Shown in pieces: positions 1 through 9,094 of a stretch of 44,573 bases of DNA. This DNA comes from Gemmatimonadota bacterium (GTDB taxonomy: Bacteria; Gemmatimonadota; Gemmatimonadetes; Longimicrobiales; Gaopeijiaceae): contig JACQVF010000064.1 of assembly GCA_016209885.1 (NCBI GenBank), forward strand, positions 1-44,573. The letters run 5' to 3'. The notes under the pieces are model-generated. The model was not told the origin of the DNA and searched no databases. It worked only from the letters and a program-made list of their open reading frames with translations. Position numbers and translations under genes: made by a program. Numbering within the stretch: the first letter of the stretch is position 1; each line of letters starts with the position of its first letter.

Positions 1-57
1 GCTCAGGGCCGCGAGCGCCACGAGCACCGCATAGCCCCTCCCAACGATCCGACGCAT
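1..57 (-). CDS. Exported protein, N-terminal fragment
   Basis: Only the first 19 codons lie in the window; the gene runs off the left edge. ATG at 57 follows a strong ribosome binding site (AAGGAGG, 6 nt spacing, on the minus strand). The visible residues have a positive start (MRRIVGRG) followed by a hydrophobic run (AVLVALAAL), as in a Sec signal peptide, so the product is probably exported. A good promoter lies about 90 bp upstream. Nothing can be said about its function. Confidence 0.6.
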   Translation of the reverse strand, partial: MRRIVGRGYAVLVALAALS

Positions 58-146
58 GCGCCCCCTCCTTTCCCGGGCCTTCCCATAGGCTTCGATCGCC
101 GAACTCCAGCGGATTCGCCCCCCTAAAGCGGGCCGAAATCCGGACG

Positions 147-176
147 AAGATACCGGGCGCGGGCTCTTCGAGTCAA
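147..176 (-). promoter_or_regulatory. Sigma70-type promoter for the exported protein
   Basis: On the minus strand, TTGACT (176-171) and TATCTT (152-147) are separated by 18 nt. This gives a predicted start near 140 and a leader of about 80 nt before the ATG at 57. It was seen by eye only. Confidence 0.5.
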
Positions 177-392
177 GCGCGCCGGCCGGGCGCCGGCAGG
201 CCGCCCCGGGCGCCGCTGACCCGTCTCAGGAACTGCTCCCAGCCTGGGAGCACCAGGGTGCCCGCCGAGTCGCGGCTCTTAGGCGGTCAGCCGTGATCCG
301 TCGCTCACGCGGACTGCGTCCGTTCAGCACCTCATGGCCCAAGGTGCCCAGCAGCCGGCAGGGCGGCCGGGCGTCGGCGTCGGAAAGCCCGA
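177..392. other. Intergenic, no feature seen
   Basis: This GC-rich stretch lies between the promoter of the leftmost gene and the end of the zinc-ribbon gene. The open frames crossing it have no ribosome binding site and no recognisable domain. I see no terminator with a T-tract and no tRNA. Confidence 0.4.
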
Positions 393-1178
393 TCAGCCTA
401 CCGCGACCTCCCGGCCGCAGGCGACGCAATAGCGCCAGCTCGACTCCAGCTCCTCGCCGCACGCCGGGCAGGGCTTCACCCGAACGTTCACCCCGCACAA
501 GGGGCAGAACCGGAGCGTAGACCGCGTCGGGAGCTCTTCTCCGCACGACCAGCAACGCGCCGCACCCGCGGCCGCCCCGGTCGCCGATCCCGCGGCCACG
601 GCTGAGCCCTCGCCTGCCACGCCGGTGGCCGCCGTGTCGGGCTCGCCGCCCTCGCCTGGCGCCGGCTCCGCGGGTGTGCCGGGCGCGGAAAACCCCTGGC
701 GCGGTCGCGCGAGCGTCCCAGCCCCGGCTGCTGCCCCCAACGACGGCGAGACACCCGGCCCGGAACCCGGCGCGCCCGCCTCGACCTCGAGGGAATCAGG
801 CTCCGGGCCTGCGGACATCTCCTGGATCTCCGCCTCGGCCCGTCGTGCGACATCGAGCCGTAGTTGCGCCGCCGCAAATTCCCGGTAGACGGTCGGATTC
901 GGGTTGGGGGACGCTAGCTCGCGAAGAATCGCCTCGCGAGCCCCCGATTCCAGGTGCACGTATCCACCCTCGCCGCTCAGGAGCCGGAGCAGTACGTACT
1001 CGTACTCCGCGCTCAGCCCGGCTCCGATGACATCCCGATGAGTCCGATACGGGACCAGGCGCTCATAGATCTCCGAAACCGCGAACGGCGAGTCGAGGTA
1101 CTCGGGACAGGTCGCGCGGATCTCACGTACCAGCGCACGATGCAAGCGCTCCAGGATGTCCCGCGAGTCCGGACGCAT
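393..1178 (-). CDS. Double zinc-ribbon protein
   Basis: A 261-residue protein of unknown role. The N-terminal ~110 residues (from MRPDSRDILERL) are predicted helical and charged. A long low-complexity Ala/Gly/Pro/Glu linker follows. The C-terminus carries paired CxxC motifs (CWSCGEEL, CPLCG, CPACGEEL, CVACG), which make a double zinc ribbon. The start at 1178 was chosen because sequence upstream reads as the downstream end of the TPR gene in another frame. It lies 17 nt after the TPR gene, so the two are probably one operon. The zinc ribbon suggests protein or nucleic-acid contact; the actual function is not recognisable. Confidence 0.75.
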   Translation of the reverse strand: MRPDSRDILERLHRALVREIRATCPEYLDSPFAVSEIYERLVPYRTHRDVIGAGLSAEYEYVLLRLLSGEGGYVHLESGAREAILRELASPNPNPTVYREFAAAQLRLDVARRAEAEIQEMSAGPEPDSLEVEAGAPGSGPGVSPSLGAAAGAGTLARPRQGFSAPGTPAEPAPGEGGEPDTAATGVAGEGSAVAAGSATGAAAGAARCWSCGEELPTRSTLRFCPLCGVNVRVKPCPACGEELESSWRYCVACGREVAVG

Positions 1179-1195
1179 GGCACGCCTTGCAGGCT

Positions 1196-2311
1196 CTAGG
1201 ACCCGCTCAGGACGTCGATATGCAGGAGCCCTGCCCCGGCCGCCGCGCGCAGGAACGTCTCCGGGCCCGTGAACGGGATCTCGAGCCCGGACTGCTCGCG
1301 CCAGCGCTCGGAGAGGCGCCGCATGTACTGAGCTACGGTCTCGTGGGAGAAGCCGGCGTCGTCCCGCATCTGCCGCACGATTTCGTACCACGTCCCGCGG
1401 AATACGACGCCGTCGCGGGTTCGCACCTCATGCTCACCACGATCCCGACCGTCTTCGCCACGCCTGCCGGACTCGAACAGCTCGAGCTGGCCGCGCCCGC
1501 TCTCGCCCTCCACCTCCGCCTCCGCCTCGAACTCCGCGAGCAGGCGGTCCACGGGATCGTCGTGGTCGTCGTCGAGCTCGCTGATCCGCGCCTCCCACGG
1601 CTGGAGCCGCGGATCGCCAGGCTGCCACTGCCGGAACGCGCGGCTCAGCTCGATCACGCGCCAGAGCGCGAGCGGGTCCCAGTGCTCCTGCGGCGGCACG
1701 GCCTCGAACTCACGCAGGGCGCCGTCCCAGTCGCCACGATCGTAAAGGAGATGGCCCAGGTAGATCCTCGCCTCGTGCAGCTCCGGGTCCTGCTTCAGGG
1801 CACGCCGAAGCTGGCGGCGCGCCGCCACCTCGTCTCCGAGCCGGTGGAGCGCATAGGCCAGCGACGCCAGTGCCTCGGCGCTGTCCGGGTGCGACGCCAC
1901 CGCACGCCCGAACGCGTCCCGCGCTTCCGCGTAGAGCCCCTCCCGGTACAGGGCGCGCCCGACGGACAGCATGATGTCCAGGTCGTCGCCGAATCCCATG
2001 GACTCCACGCGCTTGAACGTGCGCTTGGCCGCCTCGCCCTCCCCGAACTTCAGCAGCACCTCGCCCAGCCCCACGAGCGCATCCTCGTGCGTGGGGTCCA
2101 GCACCAACGCACGCTCGAAGGAGTGCCGCGCCCAGACATACTCCTCCCGTGCCAGGCGCGCGTAGCCGAGCCCCACATAGAGATCGACCGCGTTCGGATA
2201 CAAACCGAGGCCCTCCTTCAACACCGCAAGGGCCCCCTCGTAATCCCCGTTGTTATAGAGCTGGTGCGCTCGTTCGTCGTATTCCTCAGAGCTGAGGAAC
2301 GGTTCCGCCAT
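1196..2311 (-). CDS. TPR-repeat protein
   Basis: A 371-residue protein without a signal peptide. Tetratricopeptide repeats fill about residues 10-230; typical pieces are YNNGDYEGALAVLKEGL and LGYARLAREEYVWARHSFE. An acidic spacer (SELDDDHDDP) and a C-terminal segment of about 75 residues follow. The ATG at 2311 has GAGGAGG 8 nt upstream. The gene leads the pair with the zinc-ribbon gene. TPRs imply a scaffold or adaptor; no enzymatic motif is visible. Similar TPR plus zinc-ribbon pairs have no established role that I know of. Confidence 0.8.
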   Translation of the reverse strand: MAEPFLSSEEYDERAHQLYNNGDYEGALAVLKEGLGLYPNAVDLYVGLGYARLAREEYVWARHSFERALVLDPTHEDALVGLGEVLLKFGEGEAAKRTFKRVESMGFGDDLDIMLSVGRALYREGLYAEARDAFGRAVASHPDSAEALASLAYALHRLGDEVAARRQLRRALKQDPELHEARIYLGHLLYDRGDWDGALREFEAVPPQEHWDPLALWRVIELSRAFRQWQPGDPRLQPWEARISELDDDHDDPVDRLLAEFEAEAEVEGESGRGQLELFESGRRGEDGRDRGEHEVRTRDGVVFRGTWYEIVRQMRDDAGFSHETVAQYMRRLSERWREQSGLEIPFTGPETFLRAAAGAGLLHIDVLSGS

Positions 2312-2380
2312 CGTCGGCGCCTCCTCGAGAGGAATCCTCTGCCCTAACGGATCTCGGAAGCGGCGGGAGTTCGCAGCGCT

Positions 2381-2395
2381 TTTTAATAATTTAAT
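2381..2395 (-). promoter_or_regulatory. AT-rich promoter-like tract before the TPR gene
   Basis: The minus-strand tract ATTAAATTATTAAAA is strikingly AT-rich in this GC-rich DNA and sits about 70 nt upstream of the TPR start. It offers several -10-like hexamers (TATTAA, TTAAAT). No convincing -35 is visible, so the exact promoter is uncertain. Confidence 0.35.
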
Positions 2396-2502
2396 GCGCC
2401 GCCACGGCGAGTACCACCTCGGCGTCGAGCCTGCCGAGCCCGCTCGTGCTCATCGAGCTCGACTGCCCCAGCAGGCAGGTCGGGCACGAAGCACGGTCCC
2501 CC

Positions 2503-2886
2503 CTACACACGGCCATAAGCAACCCCGCAGAGCGAACACACCAGATCGCGACCGATGCGGCCCAGACGTTGGCCCGCACCGTGGCGCGGGCACTCGGGCT
2601 CACGCCCGTCGTCCAGGGCCTCCTTGACCTTGCGGCGCTCCGTACGCGTGGCCTTTGGGACAACGAGCTCGTAGCGCAGCGAGCAGCTCTGGCACTCGAA
2701 CAGCGCCTTCCCTCCTTCGACGCCCGCCCGCTGCACCCGCACGCGCTCCAGCCGGCCTCCGCAACCCACCGTGCAGACGAGCGACTGATCGGCGTAGTAG
2801 CGCTTCAGGAGCGCCCGGTCGGCGGCCAGCGCAATCAGCCCCGATTCGCCCAGAATGCGCCGCGCCGTACTCCGTGGTTTCGCCAT
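2503..2886 (-). CDS. Small zinc-finger protein
   Basis: A 127-residue basic protein. Two cysteine pairs are visible in each half: C-x3-C near residue 41 (TVGCGG region) with CQSC, then CPRHG with CSLC near the end. This suggests two zinc-binding knuckles or one split ribbon. The ATG at 2886 has GGGAGG 5 nt upstream, which rules out the ATG-like start 18 nt earlier. It has no close operon partner. The function is unknown; nucleic-acid binding is plausible from the basic N-terminus (MAKPRSTARR), but this is inference. Confidence 0.65.
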   Translation of the reverse strand: MAKPRSTARRILGESGLIALAADRALLKRYYADQSLVCTVGCGGRLERVRVQRAGVEGGKALFECQSCSLRYELVVPKATRTERRKVKEALDDGREPECPRHGAGQRLGRIGRDLVCSLCGVAYGRV

Positions 2887-2958
2887 CGACGCCTCCCGCC
2901 TCACGTGCTTGACAGAGCGGCGGCATGCCCGGCCTCGCGGCCGCCGGCGAGATCCGCC

Positions 2959-4056
2959 CTAGCGCTCGAAGAGATACGCCGCATCCTCAAGCCTCGCCTC
3001 GCCGTCCACGCTCACGGCGAACCGGCTCCCCGGCCACAGCGCCGCCCCACCGGTTTCGCCACGCTTGTTCAGCGCGTAGAAGTTCACGTTGAACGCGGGC
3101 CGCCCTTGCTCGTCCAAGAGTCGCTTCTCCACCGTCCAGCGCAGGATCCGGCGCAGCCCCTCCAACGCTGCATCCTGCGGGCTCATCCCGGCGCGCATGA
3201 GCTCCACCACGGTGTGCGAGCCACACACGTTGATCACCGCCTCGCCGCGCCCCGTGGACCCGCAGGCGCCCACGTCGTTGTCCACGTACAGCCCCGCTCC
3301 AACGAGCGGCGAATCGCCCACTCGCCCCGGAAGCTTGAAGGCCAGCCCGCTCGTCGTCGTCACGCCGGCCAGGTTCCCGTCCCGGTCAATGGCGTTGCAG
3401 TTGATGGTCCCCCACGGCCGTTCGCCGTCATACGAATCGAGCATGCCCGGCTCCGCAGCACCTGAAACCGGAAAGCGCTCGACCCGATCCCCCGACTCCT
3501 TCGGTTCCAGATAGTCGTCGTCCGGGTTCAGCCCGGCGCGCCACTCCAGCCAGCGCTCCCGCGCTTTCTCCGTGAGCAAATCCTCCACCTTGAAGCCCAT
3601 GGATACCGCAAACCGCTGCGCACCCTCTCCCACCAGCAACACGTGGTCCGTGTAGCGCATGACCGCCAGCGCCACCCGCGACGGCGTCTTGATCCCCTCG
3701 AGCGCCGCCACCGCCCCAGCGCCCCGCGTCGGACCGTTCATCACCGACGCGTCCAGCTGCACGACGCCCTCATAGTTCGGCAGACCGCCGTAGCCCACCG
3801 ATGTGTCCTCGGGATCCAGCTCCACGATGTTCACCCCGGACACCACCGCCTCCACGGGCTCGCCGCCGCCCTCCAACACCTCCATGGCCCTCGCCACCGC
3901 CCGGAGACCGTTCGCGCTCGAGATCGCCACCGGCCTCACCTGACGTGCGTGGACCGCGGGCGCGCCCTCCAGCCAACCGCCCGGAACCGCCACGCCCGCT
4001 GCCACGCCCGCCCCGGCGCTCGCCACCCGCCGCACGAACTGCCGCCGCGTCGCCAC
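2959..4056 (-). CDS. Glycosylasparaginase / isoaspartyl peptidase family (Ntn hydrolase), Tat-exported
   Basis: A 365-residue N-terminal-nucleophile hydrolase that cleaves asparagine or isoaspartyl amides after self-processing. The predicted nucleophile is Thr217 in PWGTINCN, followed by the family blocks TTTSGLAFKLPGRVGDSP and GAGLYVDND, which match lysosomal glycosylasparaginase more than plant-type isoaspartyl peptidase. The N-terminus has a twin-arginine signal (ATRRQFVRR, then an Ala/Gly/Val-rich stretch), so it is exported folded. Start is GTG at 4056, chosen for AGGAGG 5 nt upstream and the correct signal-peptide length. The length is normal for the family. The true substrate (asparagine, aspartylglucosamine or isoaspartyl peptide) cannot be told from sequence. 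Confidence 0.88.
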   Translation of the reverse strand: MATRRQFVRRVASAGAGVAAGVAVPGGWLEGAPAVHARQVRPVAISSANGLRAVARAMEVLEGGGEPVEAVVSGVNIVELDPEDTSVGYGGLPNYEGVVQLDASVMNGPTRGAGAVAALEGIKTPSRVALAVMRYTDHVLLVGEGAQRFAVSMGFKVEDLLTEKARERWLEWRAGLNPDDDYLEPKESGDRVERFPVSGAAEPGMLDSYDGERPWGTINCNAIDRDGNLAGVTTTSGLAFKLPGRVGDSPLVGAGLYVDNDVGACGSTGRGEAVINVCGSHTVVELMRAGMSPQDAALEGLRRILRWTVEKRLLDEQGRPAFNVNFYALNKRGETGGAALWPGSRFAVSVDGEARLEDAAYLFER

Positions 4057-4116
4057 TGCTGCCTCCTGCGCTGCTTTGATCGACCGTCGCACCCGGGGAC
4101 CCCCAAAAGACGCGCC

Positions 4117-4122
4117 ATTATA
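4117..4122 (-). promoter_or_regulatory. -10 box for the glycosylasparaginase gene
   Basis: A perfect TATAAT on the minus strand lies 61 nt upstream of the GTG start, in otherwise GC-rich DNA. The -35 region is GC-rich and poor. Confidence 0.45.
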
Positions 4123-4597
4123 CGCGGGTGTGCGCCCACCCCGCCAGCCGCTGGAGGCCATGTGTAAACATCCTGAGCAACATGCCCAGCGAGGAAGGCA
4201 CGGCCTGCTGGGCGAGGGCATCTGGCTGCGGAGGAGGTGACCGTTTAGATCGCTTACAGCTCGACCGGGGCAAGGCGGACTGGGCCGCATGGCATCTCGA
4301 TTCGATAACCCATGTCCACGCAATGAGATGGTCACATTCGCGTCGTCCTTGGCATTGTGCGTGGACCACGCCCCGTCCTGAAGCGCGATCCTCCTCGGCG
4401 CACGCAGGCCGGCGCGAAGACTTGGCTGGCCGAGGATGCACAACGCGCGGCCCGGTCCAGGAGAGAGAAGCCGACGGGGGCAGGAGCGCTCCGGGCTAGC
4501 CGTGAGAGACGGACCCGGGCTGCTGGACGTGCGCCATCGAGAGCGGAGTCCGGTGCAGCGTAATACGAGCCCGCTGGAAGAGGCGGCCCAGAGCGAT
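4123..4597. other. Intergenic, no gene seen
   Basis: About 475 bp between the HD-GYP gene end and the asparaginase promoter. It is less GC-biased than the genes around it, and its open frames lack ribosome binding sites or recognisable domains. It may be decayed sequence. I see no repeat, tRNA or clear terminator. Confidence 0.4.
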
Positions 4598-5665
4598 TCA
4601 CCGGCGGGCGACGTCGGCGGGGGGTTCCCGAAGCACCTGAACCGCGACCTCCGCGATCTCCGGATCGAACTGCGTACCGCTGCCGCGCTCGATCTCGCGG
4701 ACCGCCTCGTCCCAGGTGCGGGCGGGACGGTACGCGCGGCTGGACGTGACCGCGTCCAGCGTGTCGGCCACGGCGACAACCCGGGCCACGAGCGGGACGT
4801 CCGCTCTCGAGAGTCCGTCGGGGTAGCCGGCGCCGTCCCACCGCTCGTGGTGGCTGCGTACGATGCTCAGCACCTCCGGGTCGCCGATGACCGGGCTCAG
4901 GATGCGAACCCCGATGACGGGGTGCTGGCGAATATGGTCCATCTCCTCGCGGGTCAGCGGCCCCGGCTTGTTCAGCACGTTCTCTCGGGTCCCGATCTTT
5001 CCGACGTCATGGAGCTGTGCGCCCAGGGTGAGGGCCTCGAGGTCGACGCTGCCCCGCGCCCGGGCGATGGTCGCGGCGTATTTCGTGACGCGCTCCGAAT
5101 GGCCACGCGTGTGCGGGTCCTTCGCCTCCAGGGCCTCAATGAGAGAATGGGTACTCGCCAGGTAGAATCGCTCGATGCGCCGCGCCTGCTCCATGACGCG
5201 GGCCTCGAGATGCTCACGGTACGACCGGTTCTCCAGGATGAGCCAGCGGTGCTCGAGTGCGCGCTGTACGCTGTGTGTGAGGTCAGAGAGATCGAACGGC
5301 TTGAGAAGGTAGTCGTCCGCGGAGAGCCGCAACGCCTCGATGGCCGTCTTGACGTCGGCGTACGCCGTCATCACCAGGACCTGCACGTCCGGCGTCTGGT
5401 CTTTCACATGGCGCACGAGGTCGAGCCCGGAGCCGCCGGGGAAGCGGACGTCCGTGATGACCGCGTCGAAGGGGGCCAGGGCGAGGCACTGGCGCGCCTC
5501 CTCGAGACTGGTGGCGACCTCGCACTCGTGCCCCCGGCGAGAGAGCGCTTGGGCGATGACGCGCGCGATGGTGGGCTCGTCGTCCACGATCAGGAGGTGG
5601 GCTCGCCGGCGCTCCGCGCTCTCGGGCTGCGGCACCTTGACCGCGGCCGGCTTCTGCGGGCTCAT
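4598..5665 (-). CDS. Response regulator with HD-GYP domain
   Basis: A 355-residue two-domain signalling protein. The receiver domain (residues ~24-140) has acidic DDE at 28-30, phospho-acceptor Asp72 (VITDVRFPG), Thr100 and Lys122 (LLKPFD). A helical linker leads to an HD-GYP domain (~170-345) with HTRGHSERV, HD at 219-220 (LHDVGKIG), HHERWDGAGYP and DTLDAVTSSRAYRP. HD-GYP proteins hydrolyse cyclic di-GMP, and all key residues appear present, so it is probably active and controlled by phosphorylation. The start is set at 5665 because residues further upstream are low-complexity and lack a ribosome binding site. No histidine kinase is adjacent. Confidence 0.92.
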   Translation of the reverse strand: MSPQKPAAVKVPQPESAERRRAHLLIVDDEPTIARVIAQALSRRGHECEVATSLEEARQCLALAPFDAVITDVRFPGGSGLDLVRHVKDQTPDVQVLVMTAYADVKTAIEALRLSADDYLLKPFDLSDLTHSVQRALEHRWLILENRSYREHLEARVMEQARRIERFYLASTHSLIEALEAKDPHTRGHSERVTKYAATIARARGSVDLEALTLGAQLHDVGKIGTRENVLNKPGPLTREEMDHIRQHPVIGVRILSPVIGDPEVLSIVRSHHERWDGAGYPDGLSRADVPLVARVVAVADTLDAVTSSRAYRPARTWDEAVREIERGSGTQFDPEIAEVAVQVLREPPADVARR

Positions 5666-5926
5666 GTTCACCGGACCTGGGCACGGGCCGCCGCCTCGGG
5701 ACCCGGGAGCGCGCCGGCCTCGTGATCCCCGCGGAGGCCGCCGGGCCCGGACGGCCATCTCCGGTCATCTTCAGATGTTGCGCCAGCGGCGCAGGGCGGA
5801 CCCGATCCGGGGGCTAACCCCGGAAATCGAAGCCGCTGGGGCCCCGGGCGGTTCGTGCACGGGGCTGGATAGCGGCGTCCGGGCAGGTTCCGGTCTGGAG
5901 CGGACGCGGTTCGTTTCGTCGCCGGG

Positions 5927-6190
5927 TCAGGCCGCGTTTGCGCCGTCCCTCGTCAGCGCTGTACTTTCGGAGCCGTGGGCAATGGCCGGCTGACAGAAGC
6001 GGAGCCCCAACACCTTGAGCTCGTTGAGCTGCTCCCTGGTCAGATCCGGATAGCGCTCCGCGATGAACTCGAGGGTCTCGTCCATCCACTGGCGCTGGTC
6101 CTCCTCCGACGCCTCGAGCACGCCGCACCGGTTGATGTGACTGAAGAGCTCATCGCGCGCGCGCTCGAACAGGTTCTCGCGCTTGGCCAC
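5927..6190 (-). CDS. Small conserved-looking helical protein
   Basis: An 87-residue, mostly helical, charged protein with no recognised domain. The centre (EEDQRQWMDETLEFIAERYP, then LTREQLNELKVLGLRFCQP) looks like a compact helical bundle. Start is GTG at 6190 with AAGGAGG 4 nt upstream, a very strong site that decides the start. It is transcribed divergently from the hydantoinase B gene with only 25 bp between starts, so its promoter must lie within or beyond that gene's 5' end. Confidence 0.65.
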   Translation of the reverse strand: MAKRENLFERARDELFSHINRCGVLEASEEDQRQWMDETLEFIAERYPDLTREQLNELKVLGLRFCQPAIAHGSESTALTRDGANAA

Positions 6191-6215
6191 TAGACCTCCT
6201 TGGTGATCTGGTCGA

Positions 6216-7919
6216 ATGAAATCGCATGGCGACGCCGAGGCGGCGCCGCTGAAAGGCGCTGGTAACGGGGCCAAAATAACGCCAGCGGGCGGGCCCACGC
6301 AAACCGTCGGGGGCGGGCTGGACGCGGTCCGTCTCGAGGTTTACCGCCACCTCTTCACCGCCCTCACCGAGGAGATGGGTGCCGCGCTGCGGCGCGCCGC
6401 CTACTCGCCGAACATCAAGGAGCGGCGGGACTACTCGTGCGCGCTGTTCTCGCCGGCGGGCGTGGTCGTGGCCCAGGGCGACCACATGCCCGTTCACCTG
6501 GGCGCCATGCCCATGAGCGTGGAGGCGGCGCTGCGGGAGCTGGGCGTCCTCGAGTCCGGGGACGTGGCGTGTCTCAACGATCCGTTCCGCGGTGGGACGC
6601 ACCTGCCGGACATCACCCTTGTTGCCCCCGTGTACGCCCCCCACGCCCCGACCCTCCTCGGCTACGTGGCCTCGCGCGCCCATCACGCGGACGTGGGCGG
6701 GAGCACGCCGGGCTCCATGCCGCTCGCGCGCGAGATCTACCAGGAAGGCCTTCGGCTTCCACCGGTGCGGCTCGTGCGGAGGGGCGAGCGGGTCCAGGAT
6801 CTCTGGCGGCTGCTCCTGGCGAACGTACGGACACCGGAAGAGCGGGAGGGCGATCTGGACGCACAGCTCGCTGCGCTGCACACGGGGGCGCGTCGGCTCG
6901 AGGAGCTGGTGGCGCGCCGTGGTGAGCCAGTGGTCCTCGAGGCTATGGACGCCCTCGTGGCCTACGCGGATCGGCTCGTCCTGGCGGGGCTCGCCCGCAT
7001 CACGCCCGGTCGCTACCGGGCCGAGGACGTGATGGACGACGATGGCTTCGGACACTCGGAGATCCCGATTCGCGTGGCCCTGGACGTGCGGCCCGAGCGG
7101 CTGGTGGTGGACTTCACGGGCTCCGCGCCACAGACGGAGGGCGGGATCAACGCGGTGGCGGCGATTACCGCGTCGGCTACCCGCTATGTGGTCCGCTGCG
7201 TCGTGGAAGCGCTGCTGGGCGAGCCGCTCCCGGCGGGCGGCGGCTCCATGCGTGCGGTGGAGCTGCGGCTGCCCCCTCGCTCGATCGTGGCGGCGGCGGC
7301 GCCGGCGGGTGTCGCGGCCGGCAACGTGGAAACCAGCCAGCGAATCACGGACGTGCTGCTTCGTGCGTTCGCCAACGCGCTACCCGAGGTGGTGCCTGCG
7401 CTGTCGCAGGGCACCATGAACAACATCACCGTGGGCGGCCTGGATCCGCGCACGGACGCACCGTTCGCATACTACGAGACCGTCGGTGGCGGCATGGGCG
7501 CCGGGCCGCAGGGCCCCGGGCTGTCGGGCGTGCACACGCACATGTCGAACTCGCTGAACACGCCCATCGAGGCCCTCGAGCACGCCTACCCGTTCCGCAT
7601 CGTGGAGTACTCGATCCGTCGAGGGAGCGGCGGCGCCGGGGTACACCCGGGCGGCGACGGGCTGCGCCGGGACCTCGCGGTGCTCACGGACGCGCAGGTC
7701 ACGCTGCTCTGCGAGCGCCGGCACCACCCACCCACGGGGGCGGCGGGCGGCAGCGACGGAGCGCCCGGCGAGAACCTGCTCATCCGCGCGGACGGTACGG
7801 AGGAGTGCCTGCCCGGGAAGGTTACGTTCTACGCTCGGGCGGGCGATGTCGTGAGCGTGAGCTCGCCCGGGGGCGGCGGGTGGGGCGCACCGCAGCCGCG
7901 GGGAGACGCAGCGCCGTGA
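6216..7919 (+). CDS. hyuB: Hydantoinase B / oxoprolinase family protein
   Basis: A 567-residue HyuB-type subunit. Family blocks are visible in order: a helical N-terminus (LEVYRHLFTALTEEMGAALRR), SPNIKERRDYSCALF, GDHMPVHLGAMP, LNDPFRGGTHLPDIT, the histidine-rich ASRAHHADVGG, and the glycine-rich GGGMGAGPQGPG with HTHMSNSLNTP. HyuB normally works with HyuA in ATP-dependent hydrolysis of hydantoins, 5-oxoproline or carboxylation of related substrates. No hyuA-like gene is next to it, so the partner must be elsewhere. The first ~35 residues are non-conserved low complexity, and the true start may be later, but no better start codon with a ribosome binding site is visible. Confidence 0.9.
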   Translation: MKSHGDAEAAPLKGAGNGAKITPAGGPTQTVGGGLDAVRLEVYRHLFTALTEEMGAALRRAAYSPNIKERRDYSCALFSPAGVVVAQGDHMPVHLGAMPMSVEAALRELGVLESGDVACLNDPFRGGTHLPDITLVAPVYAPHAPTLLGYVASRAHHADVGGSTPGSMPLAREIYQEGLRLPPVRLVRRGERVQDLWRLLLANVRTPEEREGDLDAQLAALHTGARRLEELVARRGEPVVLEAMDALVAYADRLVLAGLARITPGRYRAEDVMDDDGFGHSEIPIRVALDVRPERLVVDFTGSAPQTEGGINAVAAITASATRYVVRCVVEALLGEPLPAGGGSMRAVELRLPPRSIVAAAAPAGVAAGNVETSQRITDVLLRAFANALPEVVPALSQGTMNNITVGGLDPRTDAPFAYYETVGGGMGAGPQGPGLSGVHTHMSNSLNTPIEALEHAYPFRIVEYSIRRGSGGAGVHPGGDGLRRDLAVLTDAQVTLLCERRHHPPTGAAGGSDGAPGENLLIRADGTEECLPGKVTFYARAGDVVSVSSPGGGGWGAPQPRGDAAP

Positions 7920-8020
7920 CGGGGAGAGCGACCCTGCGGGGGGGCGGTGCCCGTCGTGCCCACGCTCGCGGCGGACGGCCTCGGGCGGGGGCCCGCCCGA
8001 TGTGACGGGTGTGACGGCGG

Positions 8021-9094
8021 ATGCCGACGGAGCTCCGCTTTGCCGACGGGCGCATCTGCATGGTGCTCCTCACGGGCATCGGCGACGTCGTTCACGGGCT
8101 CCCTGTGGCGAACGCCCTCAAGGACGACGATCCGTCGCGCTATATCGCCTGGGTGTGCGAGCCGGCGCCCGCCCAGGTCCTGGAGGCGCATCCCTCCGTC
8201 GACGAGGTCATCGTCTTCCGGAAGAGCCGCGGCTTCCGGGGCGTGGCCGAGCTGTGGCGTGCACTCGGTGGCCGGCGCTTCAACCTCACGCTCAACCTGC
8301 AGCGCTACTTCAAGAGCATCGCTCCCACGGTGCTCAGCGGTGCGCCCCACCGCGTAGGGATGGACCCCGCGAAGGTGCGCGACGGTGTGGCGTTCTTCTG
8401 TAACCATCACCTGCCCCCGGGACCCTGGCGCCACACGCAGGACCTCTTTCTCGAGTTCCTCGATTTCCTCGGGCTCCCGCGCCCGGCGCCGAGCTGGCGG
8501 ATCACGCTGACCGAGGCGGAGCAGCGGGAGCGCACGGAGTACTTCGCGCGGATCGATCGCCAGCCCGTGGTCTCCGTGGCCGTTTCCTCCGCGAACCCGA
8601 AGAAGGACTGGGTCCCCGAGCGCTACGGTCACGTCGTGGATGCGCTGGCCGCCGATTTCGGCGCGACGGTGCTCCTCATCGGCGGGCCGGCCGCCCGCGA
8701 GAGGGCGGCCGCCGCCGCCGTGATGGAGGCGGCGCGCACGCCGCCGCGCTGGGAGCTGGGCGACAGCGTGCGCCGGCTCATCGGACTCATCGCCGGGAGC
8801 GATCTGGTCATCAGCCCGGACACGGGGCCGCTCCATATCGCCCATGCCCTCGAGGTCCCCGTCGTCGGGCTCTACGGGCATACCAACCCCTGGCGCACCG
8901 GTCCCTACCTGCGCTACCGGGATCTCATCATCGACCGGTACACGAACGCCGACGAAGCGCCGGACCCCAGCCGCACCGAGCCGCGGCACGGGCGCATGGA
9001 GCGGATCCAGGTGGCTGACGTGCTCGACAAGGTGGAGCGTCGCTTCCGCGGCTACGGGCGACGCGGCGCGGCCGCGGGGGAGCGAGCGCCATGA
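8021..9094 (+). CDS. GT9 heptosyltransferase, first copy
   Basis: A 357-residue family-9 glycosyltransferase (ADP-heptose:LPS heptosyltransferase type), which adds heptose to the LPS inner core on the cytoplasmic side. The N-terminal GIGDVVHGLPVANALK and C-terminal SPDTGPLHIAHAL plus GLYGHTNPWRTGP are family hallmarks. It leads a tight operon: its stop overlaps the next start in ATGA. A second GT9 at 10808 is clearly a paralogue, sharing the C-terminal donor-site blocks. Which copy corresponds to WaaC, WaaF or WaaQ cannot be decided. Confidence 0.9.
   Translation: MPTELRFADGRICMVLLTGIGDVVHGLPVANALKDDDPSRYIAWVCEPAPAQVLEAHPSVDEVIVFRKSRGFRGVAELWRALGGRRFNLTLNLQRYFKSIAPTVLSGAPHRVGMDPAKVRDGVAFFCNHHLPPGPWRHTQDLFLEFLDFLGLPRPAPSWRITLTEAEQRERTEYFARIDRQPVVSVAVSSANPKKDWVPERYGHVVDALAADFGATVLLIGGPAARERAAAAAVMEAARTPPRWELGDSVRRLIGLIAGSDLVISPDTGPLHIAHALEVPVVGLYGHTNPWRTGPYLRYRDLIIDRYTNADEAPDPSRTEPRHGRMERIQVADVLDKVERRFRGYGRRGAAAGERAP

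Noticed and set aside
4123..4597. Hidden gene in the gap after the asparaginase gene
   Set aside because: Open frames here have no ribosome binding site, poor codon bias and no recognisable motif on either strand.
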